Shown here piece by piece: positions 35,916 to 43,411 of a stretch of DNA of 64,000 nt. Each line of letters begins with the position of its first letter. Position 1 is the first letter of the stretch. The DNA is from an uncultured Bacteroidales bacterium (GTDB lineage Bacteria > Bacteroidota > Bacteroidia > Bacteroidales > P3). Both the position numbers and the translations under genes were made by a program. The notes below the pieces were generated by a model. That model was not told where the DNA came from, did not search any database, and saw only the letters and a list, made by a program, of their open reading frames with translations. Location: the NCBI GenBank assembly GCA_949291555.1, contig CASEWE010000001.1, positions 186,001 through 250,000 of the forward strand. Reading direction: 5' to 3'.

Positions 35916-37520
35916 TTACAGGAAATCCTCCTGCTCTTTCTCGTAAGCTTCTTCTTCCTCTTTGGTCAAAGTCCGTTTCCCGTTGTACCGGGTTTCCTCC
36001 TCGCAGTTGTCGTACCGGATGCGCAATTCGGGCAAACCATCCGCATCGTATTTGATCCAAGTTCCTATCCTTTTCCCTTGCCGGTAATAGCCTTCCTCCG
36101 CCAATTTCCCGTTTTCGTTGAAATACTGGTGACGCCCGTCGGGCAACCCTCCTGTAAACCTCCCTTGGAAAGAAAGACGCTTGCCTTTCCCTTTCGACGA
36201 CCAATAGCTTTTCCATAAGCCGTCTTTCTCGCCCGAAACATAATTCCCTTCGCTCAATTCCCCTCCTTGCAAGTATACCCAATGTCCTTCTTCCCTTCCA
36301 TCCACGTACTTTCCTTTCGCCACGACTTGCGCGCTGTCGTTATATTCTATGCTGTTCCCTTCCAGTCTCCCCATATAATATTCCTGGTCGAGCCTTATCC
36401 GCCCGTCGGGAAAATACCAGATCCAGCGCCCGTCGTACTCCCCGTTCCGGTATCGCCCTTCCTGTTCCAGTTTCCCGTCCGGATAGAAATATTTCCACTG
36501 CCCGTATTTTTTCCCCTTGTAGTAACGTCCTGTGCACTTCAGCGAACCATCGGGATAATACTCTTCCCATTGGCTGTCCAGGTTCCCGTGCTCGTCTACC
36601 GTTCCCGTTCCGACGATTTCCCCGTCCTTGAAAAGAATCCCGCGCACGACTTTTCCGCTAAGGCTGTCGTATTGCCGGCAGACTCCTTCCGGTTTCCCGT
36701 CTTTCAAGGCTACCCGGAATTTAGGCTTCCCGTTCAGGAAATATTCTGTATGGATGGTCAGTTCAGCCAGTTCGGGAGCATCTTCCTGCAAGATTCCATC
36801 TATGTATTTTTGCAGGGAAACCAGATTGCCGAGGCTATCGTATACCTTGCAATAACCGTTTTTCTTGCCATCGACATACCCGCATTCCCAATGCAAGATG
36901 CCGTTGTCGTAAAAATCTTTCCAAATTCCCTGTTTCAATCCCTTTTCATCACGCGCATTGGCCCGTTGGCGGAACACAATCATCCCGTCCCGGAAAAAAG
37001 TGAAAAGTATGTTGTCTCCTAAAAGGTTGTATCTTCTTTCCAATCCGTTTTCCAGACCGTTTCTGAAAGGAGTGGATTGCAGCGTGTTCCCGTTGGTGTC
37101 CCTGATGATCCTGAATCCTTGCAGCGTGTCGTTGACGTAAAAGCTGGAAATTTCCCTGTCGGGAAGAAAATCTTTGCTGGACCCGTTTTTCTTATCGTCC
37201 CGGTAACTGATTTCCGAAACCTTTTTCCCGTCCCGGTAAAAAGTCCATGTTCCCGTCAACTTGAGATTTTCCCTTGTCCCTTTTGAAACCAGATTGCCTC
37301 TTTCATCGTAATTCTTCCATTCGCCTTCAGGCTTTCCGTCAAACCAGCAGCCTTCTGCCGAAACTTGCCCGTTTTCATGGAAAAACTGCTTGAATTCCAT
37401 TCCCGGACACGGATTTGCCGAAGTGTCGAGCCAAGAAACCGAAGTGTCCGCGCAACGAGCCTGGACCCGGCCCGCGACCGTGATAAAGAGGAAAGGGACG
37501 AAAAAACAAAAAAGTTTCAT
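35916..37520 (-). CDS. Exported MORN-type (MORN_2/YwqK-like) repeat protein
   Basis: 534 residues. Signal peptide (MKLFCFFVPFLFITVAGRVQA). Then some 15-20 MORN_2-like repeats of about 22-24 residues with the pattern 'YxxNGxLxxxGxYxxGKxxGxWKxY', for example FHENGQVSAEGCWFDGKPEG, YYPDGSLKCTGRYYKGKKYG, YFPDGRIRLDQEYYMGRLEG and YFNENGKLAEEGYYRQGKRI. It ends in an acidic tail (TKEEEEAYEKEQEDFL). The repeats form an elongated beta sheet; role unknown, probably surface or periplasmic. It follows nadA by only 4 bp, so the two are probably co-transcribed from the nadA promoter. Confidence 0.88.
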   Translation of the reverse strand: MKLFCFFVPFLFITVAGRVQARCADTSVSWLDTSANPCPGMEFKQFFHENGQVSAEGCWFDGKPEGEWKNYDERGNLVSKGTRENLKLTGTWTFYRDGKKVSEISYRDDKKNGSSKDFLPDREISSFYVNDTLQGFRIIRDTNGNTLQSTPFRNGLENGLERRYNLLGDNILFTFFRDGMIVFRQRANARDEKGLKQGIWKDFYDNGILHWECGYVDGKKNGYCKVYDSLGNLVSLQKYIDGILQEDAPELAELTIHTEYFLNGKPKFRVALKDGKPEGVCRQYDSLSGKVVRGILFKDGEIVGTGTVDEHGNLDSQWEEYYPDGSLKCTGRYYKGKKYGQWKYFYPDGKLEQEGRYRNGEYDGRWIWYFPDGRIRLDQEYYMGRLEGNSIEYNDSAQVVAKGKYVDGREEGHWVYLQGGELSEGNYVSGEKDGLWKSYWSSKGKGKRLSFQGRFTGGLPDGRHQYFNENGKLAEEGYYRQGKRIGTWIKYDADGLPELRIRYDNCEEETRYNGKRTLTKEEEEAYEKEQEDFL

Positions 37521-37524
37521 GGGT

Positions 37525-38442
37525 TCAACTCAATGCGAGCATTGCTTCGATCGGTTTCCGGGCTTTCTCGATCACATCGGGAGAAAGGACGATTTCAGGC
37601 GTTTCGTCACGCAAGCAAAGGTATAGCTTCTCTATGGTATTGCGCTTCATATGGGGACAATCGTTGCAAGCGCATTCGTCATCGCTTGCAACGACAATGA
37701 ACTCCTTGTTCGGAGCTACTTTGCTCATCTGGTGCAGTATTCCTGTTTCCGTAGCGACAATGTACACACGGGAAGAATCTTGTGAAATGAAATCGAGCAT
37801 GGCAGCGGTGGAACCCACGAAATCGGAAATTTCCAAAACCGCCGGATTGCACTCGGGATGGGCAATCACTTTGGCTTCCGGTTTTGCCAATTTCATCTTC
37901 AATACTTTCTCGGCATTGAGGATATCATGGATCTCGCAACTCCCTGGCCAAAGTTTCATATTCCTGCCTGTAACGCGGTTTATGTAGCTTCCGAGGTTCT
38001 TGTCAGGAACAAAAAGCATCTTCTCCTCTTTCGGGAAACTTTCCACGATCCTTACCGCGTTGCCGGAAGTGCAAATGACATCGGAGAGGCATTTCACCTG
38101 TGCGGAACAATTCACATAGGAGATGACTTTGTAGCCGGGATTGGCATCTTTCATCTTGGCCAGCTCGGACGCATCGCAAGAAGAGGCCAATGAACAGCCT
38201 GCTTCCACATCCGGAAGCAGTACTTTCTTTTCCGGATTGAGAATCTTGGCTGTCTCGGCCATGAAATGAACTCCTGCGAAAAGAATGATGTCGGCTTGCG
38301 TCTCGGCAGCCCTTCTTGCCAATGCCAAGCTGTCTCCGATGTAATCGGCTATATCCTGTATGGAAGGTATCTGGTAATAGTGGGCCAATATAACGGCATT
38401 CTTTTCTTTCCGGAGCCTGTCGATTTCTGCGATGTAGTCCAT
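37525..38442 (-). CDS. nadA: Quinolinate synthase
   Basis: 305 residues from ATG 38442. That ATG lies 21 bp downstream of the promoter -7 box and yields the standard N-terminus; the longer frame to 38727 runs through the promoter and is not NadA-like. It condenses iminoaspartate with dihydroxyacetone phosphate using a [4Fe-4S] cluster, the second step of de novo NAD synthesis. Motifs: AVILAHYYQIPSIQDIADYI GD, LFAGVHFMAETAKIL, the cluster cysteines in EAGCSLASSC, VICTSGNAV and the C-terminal CACNDCPHMK, and VIAHPECNP. nadB and nadC are not nearby. Confidence 0.96.
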   Translation of the reverse strand: MDYIAEIDRLRKEKNAVILAHYYQIPSIQDIADYIGDSLALARRAAETQADIILFAGVHFMAETAKILNPEKKVLLPDVEAGCSLASSCDASELAKMKDANPGYKVISYVNCSAQVKCLSDVICTSGNAVRIVESFPKEEKMLFVPDKNLGSYINRVTGRNMKLWPGSCEIHDILNAEKVLKMKLAKPEAKVIAHPECNPAVLEISDFVGSTAAMLDFISQDSSRVYIVATETGILHQMSKVAPNKEFIVVASDDECACNDCPHMKRNTIEKLYLCLRDETPEIVLSPDVIEKARKPIEAMLALS

Positions 38443-38462
38443 TTGCTTCACTTTGCTGGAAG

Positions 38463-38493
38463 CAAATATAAGGAGCTGTTCAAAATTCTGCAA
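38463..38493 (-). promoter_or_regulatory. Bacteroidota-type promoter of nadA
   Basis: On the minus strand TTG (38493-38491), a 20-bp spacer, TATATTTG (38470-38463). The leader to ATG 38442 would be only about 14 nt. Confidence 0.75.
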
Positions 38494-38739
38494 TTTTACA
38501 TCGTTAACGGTTTTAGAAGACGGTGCCTTTCCTTGATAGAAAAAAACGTGCGGAAAGAAACCCGTTGTTTTCCCGTCCGGATCGCGACGGCGGTCATGCC
38601 TTTTCAACCCTGTCGACACGCCGATGATGTTTATGAATTTAAAAATAAATATATCTCTCGAATAGGAATCATAATGTTTTATAACGCGGTTTATTTTGTG
38701 GATATTTCCGGTCTTGTTTTTTTTCAACGGATTTCAACA

Positions 38740-39060
38740 AGGAATACATGTCTTATGCCCTGTCTGATTAACGAGATAAGATTTTAAAACCCAGCATGGG
38801 AAATAGCTTTTCAACATCCTTTCTCTTTCATGAGGCCAGCAATTTTCAACATCCTTCTTTTTAACATGTGTTAAGTTAAAAAGGCTTAAAAAATGCGGAT
38901 AGTTTTTTCAATGCCTGTTGATAATTATTCTCGTTTGAAGGTTATGGATTTTATGAACCTTGCTTCAACTATCTTTTAACGTTTTTTAACACATTTTTAA
39001 CACGTAGTTCATTAAGGTTTAATTTTCAATCATTTAATGGAAAATAGAGGTTCGTTCCGA
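38740..39060. other. Candidate replication origin (oriC) core
   Basis: AT-rich centre of the 763-bp gap between divergent nadA and rpiB. Repeats related to the DnaA box: TTTTCAACA at 38808-38816 and 38843-38851, TTTTTAACA at 38858-38866, 38983-38991 and 38994-39002, and TGTTGATAA (complement of TTATCAACA) at 38916-38924. A 9-bp inverted repeat (38857-38865/38875-38883) and AT-only stretches follow. No gene is visible. It is a candidate only: the boxes are one or two mismatches from TTATCCACA. Confidence 0.5.
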
Positions 39061-39079
39061 TCTTTTTTAGGTTTTTGGC

Positions 39080-39180
39080 CGGCTTGCACTATCTTTATGA
39101 GTTCCTCTTCATGAAGATAGGCGGCGCCTCGGCAGAACCAAAGCGGGGTTTTGCCTCTGCGCTCGGCTTGCACTATCTTT
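39080..39180 (+). repeat. Duplicated 17-bp promoter element upstream of rpiB
   Basis: CGGCTTGCACTATCTTT occurs at 39080-39096 and again, identical, at 39164-39180, 84 bp apart (eight helical turns). The second copy supplies the rpiB -7 box; the first is followed by A instead of G. Confidence 0.7.
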
Positions 39181-39181
39181 G
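39151..39181 (+). promoter_or_regulatory. Bacteroidota-type promoter of rpiB
   Basis: TTG 39151-39153, a 20-bp spacer, TATCTTTG 39174-39181, followed by AGGAGG at 39195-39200, five bases before ATG 39206. Transcription probably starts about 18 nt upstream of the ATG. Confidence 0.75.
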
Positions 39182-39205
39182 TAAATCATTTTCAAGGAGG
39201 GAAAA

Positions 39206-39649
39206 ATGATAGGAAAGGAAATTTTGATAGGAATCGGAAGCGATCATGCAGGCTTCCCGTTGAAAGAGAAGGTAAAGGAATACCTGGAAAACAAAGGCTA
39301 CACAGTAAAAGACTATGGAACCCATGGTTTGGAAAGCGTCGATTATCCGGATTTCGCCCATCCTTTAGCAAAAGATGTTTCTACCGGTTCCCTTTTGCAT
39401 GGCATTTTGATCTGCGGTTCCGGCAACGGGATTTCAATGACAGCCAACAAGCATCCTCATGTACGTTGCGCTTTATGCTGGAATCGGGAAATTGCCCGTC
39501 TGGCCCGGGCGCACAATAATGCCAACATACTTTCCTTGCCTGGAAGATTCATTGAAGAAAAGGAAGCTCTTGCCACGGTAGACGCGTACTTGTCTACGGA
39601 ATTCGAGGGCGGAAGGCATGAACGGAGAATAGAAAAGATAGACTTGTGA
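39206..39649 (+). CDS. rpiB: Ribose-5-phosphate isomerase B
   Basis: 147 residues, RpiB/LacAB fold. It interconverts ribose-5-phosphate and ribulose-5-phosphate in the non-oxidative pentose phosphate pathway. Motifs: IGIGSDHAGFPLKEKVKEYL, DYGTHGLESVDYPDFAHPLA, the catalytic-loop ILICGSGNGISMTANKHPHV, CALCWNREIARLARAHNNAN, and LPGRFI. Strong Shine-Dalgarno. It heads a plus-strand series rpiB-lutB-like-deoC; with deoC it can feed (deoxy)nucleoside-derived pentose phosphate into central metabolism. Confidence 0.96.
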   Translation: MIGKEILIGIGSDHAGFPLKEKVKEYLENKGYTVKDYGTHGLESVDYPDFAHPLAKDVSTGSLLHGILICGSGNGISMTANKHPHVRCALCWNREIARLARAHNNANILSLPGRFIEEKEALATVDAYLSTEFEGGRHERRIEKIDL

Positions 39650-39701
39650 TATCCGGGCAAACGATTCTTAGGAATTTTGTCATTTAAAACCGCGAAAGGG
39701 C

Positions 39702-41045
39702 ATGTCGGATTTTTATAAACAAGTTTTTTTGAGGGAATTTGAGGAAAATAGGCGGAAAGAATCCGATTTTTCCCTTTTCGAATCCGTGGCCGAGATTTAT
39801 GAAAGGAATGCCTGCAATGCAAAGAATTTCTTTTCCCGTTTAAAGACGGTAAAGGACAGGGTTTCCTTTTACAAGGCCAAAACCATGGCCGATCTGCCGA
39901 ACCACCTTATCGACTTCGAATCGAAATTCAATGCTTCCGGGGGCAGAATAATTTATGCGGAAGATCGCGACCATGCTTTGAGCGAGATAATGAAGCAATT
40001 GCCAAAAGAGGCTTCCGTTTTCCTTGCCCGGGCGGACATATTCCAGGAAATAGGGTTGAAACGGTTTTTGCGTTCGAACGATATAAAGTTCTTCCAATCG
40101 GACATGCAAAAGCTTCCTTTTCCTGTTTTGGAAGAATGTTCCGAAAAAGTCTTGTCGGAATTGGCAAAAGCTTATGCTTCGGATGCGTACCGGCCTTCGA
40201 ACGAGGAAGCGGTTTCCCTTTACAGGCAGCATCTTGCCGAAAAGATGCGGGACTGTTCCGTGGCGATTACCGGAGCGGATTTCCTTGTATGCGACATAGG
40301 CGGGATTTCCTTGTCGGACAATGACGGGTTGGGAACGCTTTATGCTTCTTTTTGCCGGAAACATATCGTTGTGGCTGGCATAGACCAGTTCATCCCTTCT
40401 CTTTCGGACCTGGATTATTTCACTTCGTTGTTTTCCGCATACTCTTCAGGCAGGATCCATTCGTGGAACGAAATGGTCATCACGGGGCCCAAACATCCGG
40501 CCGAACCGGACGGGCCGGAAGAACTTTGCCTTATCCTGGTCGACAACGGGCGTACCGAAATATTGGCCCGGGAATTTCAGCGGCGCATCTTCGATTGCAT
40601 TCACTGCAATGCTTGCATGGCTTTGTGCCCGGTATTCAAGTTTACCAACCGCACAGGGGACTTTTCCTTGAAAGGCCCGTTGAATTGCGTTTACGACCCT
40701 ATCCGGAACGGTTTCCAGGAAAGCGGGTATTTGGCTTTTTCTTGCACGTTGTGCGGAAAATGCAGCGAAGTCTGCCCTTCGGGAATCAATTTGCATGAGT
40801 TGATTCTGTATAACCGGAAAGAATCGGTGGAAAGCAACGCCTACTTCTCGATAGAGAAGAAGAGCATGAAGGTTTTGAAGAAGATGCTGTTGAGACAGAA
40901 AAGCTTCCATTCCCCTTACGACAGATTTATCTTGAAAATGCGTTTCAAGAAAGATTACGGCCAGCAGCGGGAATTTCCGGATTTCGGTCAAAAGAGTTTC
41001 CGCCTTCTTTGGGAGGAACGGCAGCAGGAATTGAAAAACGCATAG
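39702..41045 (+). CDS. LutB-like lactate-utilisation iron-sulfur protein
   Basis: 447 residues. An N-terminal LUD domain (about 60-290: FNASGGRIIYAEDRDHALSE ... VAITGADFLVCDIGGISLSD) is followed by a ferredoxin-type region with two [4Fe-4S] motifs: CIHCNACMALCPV near 305 and CTLCGKCSEVCPSG near 350. The order matches LutB/YkgF, which with LutA and LutC oxidises L-lactate to pyruvate. No lutA or lutC is present here; the gene stands between rpiB (52 bp) and deoC (27 bp). The partner subunits may be elsewhere, or the protein may serve another electron-transfer step. Confidence 0.88.
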   Translation: MSDFYKQVFLREFEENRRKESDFSLFESVAEIYERNACNAKNFFSRLKTVKDRVSFYKAKTMADLPNHLIDFESKFNASGGRIIYAEDRDHALSEIMKQLPKEASVFLARADIFQEIGLKRFLRSNDIKFFQSDMQKLPFPVLEECSEKVLSELAKAYASDAYRPSNEEAVSLYRQHLAEKMRDCSVAITGADFLVCDIGGISLSDNDGLGTLYASFCRKHIVVAGIDQFIPSLSDLDYFTSLFSAYSSGRIHSWNEMVITGPKHPAEPDGPEELCLILVDNGRTEILAREFQRRIFDCIHCNACMALCPVFKFTNRTGDFSLKGPLNCVYDPIRNGFQESGYLAFSCTLCGKCSEVCPSGINLHELILYNRKESVESNAYFSIEKKSMKVLKKMLLRQKSFHSPYDRFILKMRFKKDYGQQREFPDFGQKSFRLLWEERQQELKNA

Positions 41046-41072
41046 ATTGGAGAGAAAACGATCGAAAAACAC

Positions 41073-41873
41073 ATGATTATGGAAATGCAATTCGTGAAAA
41101 GCCAGGTTGACCGGATTTTGTCGCTTCCCGTTTCCTTTTCCGAACAGGAAATGTGCTCGAAGATGTTGTCTTTGGTAGATTTGACTTCTTTGGACGGGAC
41201 AGATACGCAACAAAAGATAAATGACTTGTGCCAAAAAGCGATTCTTTACAAGACGGCGGCTGTATGCGTTTATCCGTATTATGCCCGGCAAGTGAAGGAA
41301 TCCTTGGCAGGAAGCGGGATTCAGACCGCTTGCGTTGCCGGAGGCTTCCCGGCTTCCCAGCTTCCTTTGGATGTGAAGCTGAACGAGGTCGGCCGGGCTT
41401 TGGCCGACGGGGCCGATGAAATCGATATGGTCATTTCCCAAGGAGCATTTCTTGAAGGGGATTACAAGCGGGTAGGGGATGAAATCCGGGCCATCAAGGA
41501 TCTTTGCGGGAAAAAGCATTTGAAAGTCATTCTTGAGACGGGAAACCTGCAAAACCCCGGCAATATCGAAAAGGCTTCGTGCATCGCGATTGACAATGGC
41601 GCCGATTTCATCAAGACTTCCACGGGGAAGACGGCTGTTTCTGCCACGCTCGAAGCTTTTTATGTCATGCTGGAGGTGATAAAGCGTTACGCCGCTCAGG
41701 GAACCATTGTCGGCATCAAGCCCGCTGGCGGCATATCCACCGTGGCGGCAGCCATACCGTATTACAAGATGGTCTATGCCGTGCTGGGAGAAAAGTGGAT
41801 GAATCCTTGCCTTTTCCGGATAGGTGCGAGCCGGTTGGCCGATGCTTTGAAAGAGGCATCCGCAGCGGGTTGA
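41073..41873 (+). CDS. deoC: Deoxyribose-phosphate aldolase
   Basis: 266 residues. It cleaves 2-deoxyribose-5-phosphate to acetaldehyde and glyceraldehyde-3-phosphate. A TIM-barrel class I aldolase: LVDLTSLDGTDTQQKINDLC, AVCVYPYYARQVKESL, ADEIDMVISQGAFLEGDYKR, LKVILETGNL, the Schiff-base lysine in GADFIKTSTGK, and GIKPAGGIST. It starts ATG ATT ATG at 41073, so a start two codons later is equally likely. It acts downstream of nucleoside phosphorylases such as PunA. Confidence 0.95.
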   Translation: MIMEMQFVKSQVDRILSLPVSFSEQEMCSKMLSLVDLTSLDGTDTQQKINDLCQKAILYKTAAVCVYPYYARQVKESLAGSGIQTACVAGGFPASQLPLDVKLNEVGRALADGADEIDMVISQGAFLEGDYKRVGDEIRAIKDLCGKKHLKVILETGNLQNPGNIEKASCIAIDNGADFIKTSTGKTAVSATLEAFYVMLEVIKRYAAQGTIVGIKPAGGISTVAAAIPYYKMVYAVLGEKWMNPCLFRIGASRLADALKEASAAG

Positions 41874-41974
41874 TGAAAGTTTCGCGAAGGAAGGTTTTTT
41901 CCGGGGAAGGAGGATTTTTCCGTTTCTTGGAAATCATTCCTTGCGAACGGTACCGGAGAGGCTGGATATGGAAA

Positions 41975-42018
41975 AAGACGGGTCCGCGTATTCGATTTCG
42001 GCGGAACCCGTCTTTTTT
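41975..42018. terminator. Bidirectional terminator between deoC and a lipoprotein gene
   Basis: The arms AAGACGGGTCCGC (41975-41987) and GCGGAACCCGTCTT (42001-42014) pair with one bulged base. T6 follows on the plus strand and T5 on the minus strand, suiting the convergent genes. Confidence 0.85.
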
Positions 42019-42049
42019 GCTTGTTGCGCTTAGCGGTCGAAACCTGGCA

Positions 42050-43072
42050 TTATTTTATTTCGATCACGCAAACTTTCGAAGTGCTCCAGAAAGATTCGGG
42101 ATTCTTGATTTCTATTTTCACGTTTTTCTTGTCGCGGGTATTGATGGTGTAGCTCCGGGAAGGATGCTGGCTCAATACGGTAGCTTTCGAAGACTTGGTT
42201 TCGATGATGCGCAGGTCGTTGTAGTTTTCAACCGAGGTGAAGTTGTTCAGGTTGACATTCGGGTTGACATTTTTCTTGTCCATTATTTTCTTCGCCTTCA
42301 GGTTCTTCGAGTTGGCAACGATGTAATAAACCCTGTTGCTGGAACTCAATTGGGAATTGAGCGTATTGATTTGGTTGTCCTTCTCTTCCAGTTGGGCCAA
42401 ATAGGTCTGGTTGCTGGCTTGCAAGGAATCGTTGATGGCCTCGAGCGCGGCATAGGCTTCTTTGAGGAGGGAAAGTTCTTCCTGCAGGCTTTCTATGCGG
42501 GCTTCGCTTTCCGTCAATTGGTTTTTGAGCCGGGTGATGGTTTCTTCGAGGGTTTTATTGAGTTCGGCCAGACGGGCGTTTTCCTGGGTCAATTCGGCTA
42601 TTTTCTGCTGGTCTTCCGGATTGCTGGTTACCTGCACCGGTGCAGGGGCGGGAATGCCTTGCTTGAGCGCCCGGTTTTCTTCCGTGAGTTTTTTGTTGGC
42701 GCTTCTTGCCGAAATCAGCTGCCTGCGCAAGCTTTCCATGTTTTGCAGCTTTTGCCGGTTGTTCTCCATCAGTTTCCCGATTTCCACGATGTCGCTGATG
42801 ATCCTTTGCTGCATGTCGGGATTGCTTTCAGCTCCTAAGCTGTTTTCGTTGATCATTTTCTCCCGCAGCTTGATTTCATTCAGATTGGCTTCGATTTCCG
42901 CATAGGCGTTCATGAACTGGATTTGCACGGAATCGGACTTGACGATGTCGTTTTGCAATTTCGCGTTTTCCGCTTCCAGGTTTTTGACCCTGGGAGTTTT
43001 GCATGAGGTAGCCATGAGGAGAATCCCGATCGAGGCTGCAATCGCCAATAAGATACTGTTCTTTTTCATCAT
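42050..43072 (-). CDS. Coiled-coil lipoprotein, function unknown
   Basis: 340 residues. SPII signal with lipobox LLMATSC (Cys24). Residues ~30-245 are almost continuous heptad coiled coil (LEAENAKLQNDIVKSDSVQI ... IAELTQENARLAELNKTLEE ... EARIESLQEELSLLKEAYAA), broken by a Pro/Ala hinge IPAPAPVQVTSNPEDQQ. The C-terminal ~95 residues form a small beta domain (RVYYIVANSKNLKAKKIMDK ... FWSTSKVCVIEIK), as in Bacteroidota 'Cbp1-like/hypothetical' envelope proteins. Probably a periplasmic spacer or scaffold anchored to a membrane. Confidence 0.85.
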   Translation of the reverse strand: MMKKNSILLAIAASIGILLMATSCKTPRVKNLEAENAKLQNDIVKSDSVQIQFMNAYAEIEANLNEIKLREKMINENSLGAESNPDMQQRIISDIVEIGKLMENNRQKLQNMESLRRQLISARSANKKLTEENRALKQGIPAPAPVQVTSNPEDQQKIAELTQENARLAELNKTLEETITRLKNQLTESEARIESLQEELSLLKEAYAALEAINDSLQASNQTYLAQLEEKDNQINTLNSQLSSSNRVYYIVANSKNLKAKKIMDKKNVNPNVNLNNFTSVENYNDLRIIETKSSKATVLSQHPSRSYTINTRDKKNVKIEIKNPESFWSTSKVCVIEIK

Positions 43073-43202
43073 GATTTCTGTTTTTTTTCTTCGTCAATTC
43101 CGGATTTCTGGCTACCGGAAATTTAAGCCTGCAATTTTTGCCGGGTTACTGCTTATTGCCTATCGGGCAAATTTAAACTATTTTTTCCAATAATTTCTTT
43201 TT

Positions 43203-43226
43203 TATCGCGGGCGGTATCGCGGGCGG
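43203..43226. repeat. Perfect 12-bp tandem duplication
   Basis: TATCGCGGGCGG twice in direct succession within the 339-bp divergent gap 43073-43411; CGGGCGG recurs several more times in the next 50 bp. No gene is seen in the gap. Confidence 0.55.
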
Positions 43227-43380
43227 GCGGTTTCCTCTTTGCTCGTCCTGCCGGGCGGTTCGCTTGCTTTACCGGGCGGATTTTCGCTTTTGGAAAGGCT
43301 TTTCCCGGACTTGCCCCGGGCGCGTTCAGGAGAGGAAACGGATCGGCGGGAAGCGGAATCCGGTTGAAAGCGAAATAATG

Positions 43381-43388
43381 TAACTTTG
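43381..43388 (+). promoter_or_regulatory. Candidate -7 box of the DUF4175 gene
   Basis: TAACTTTG fits TAnnTTTG, 24-31 bp upstream of ATG 43412. A TTG exists only 14 bp upstream, shorter than the usual 19-20. Confidence 0.4.
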
Positions 43389-43411
43389 CTAATTTGGAAT
43401 CGGCGAAACGC

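Noticed and set aside
37525..38727. 400-residue NadA with a long N-terminal extension
   Set aside because: The extension runs through the TTG-N20-TATATTTG promoter and is not conserved. ATG 38442 is the start.
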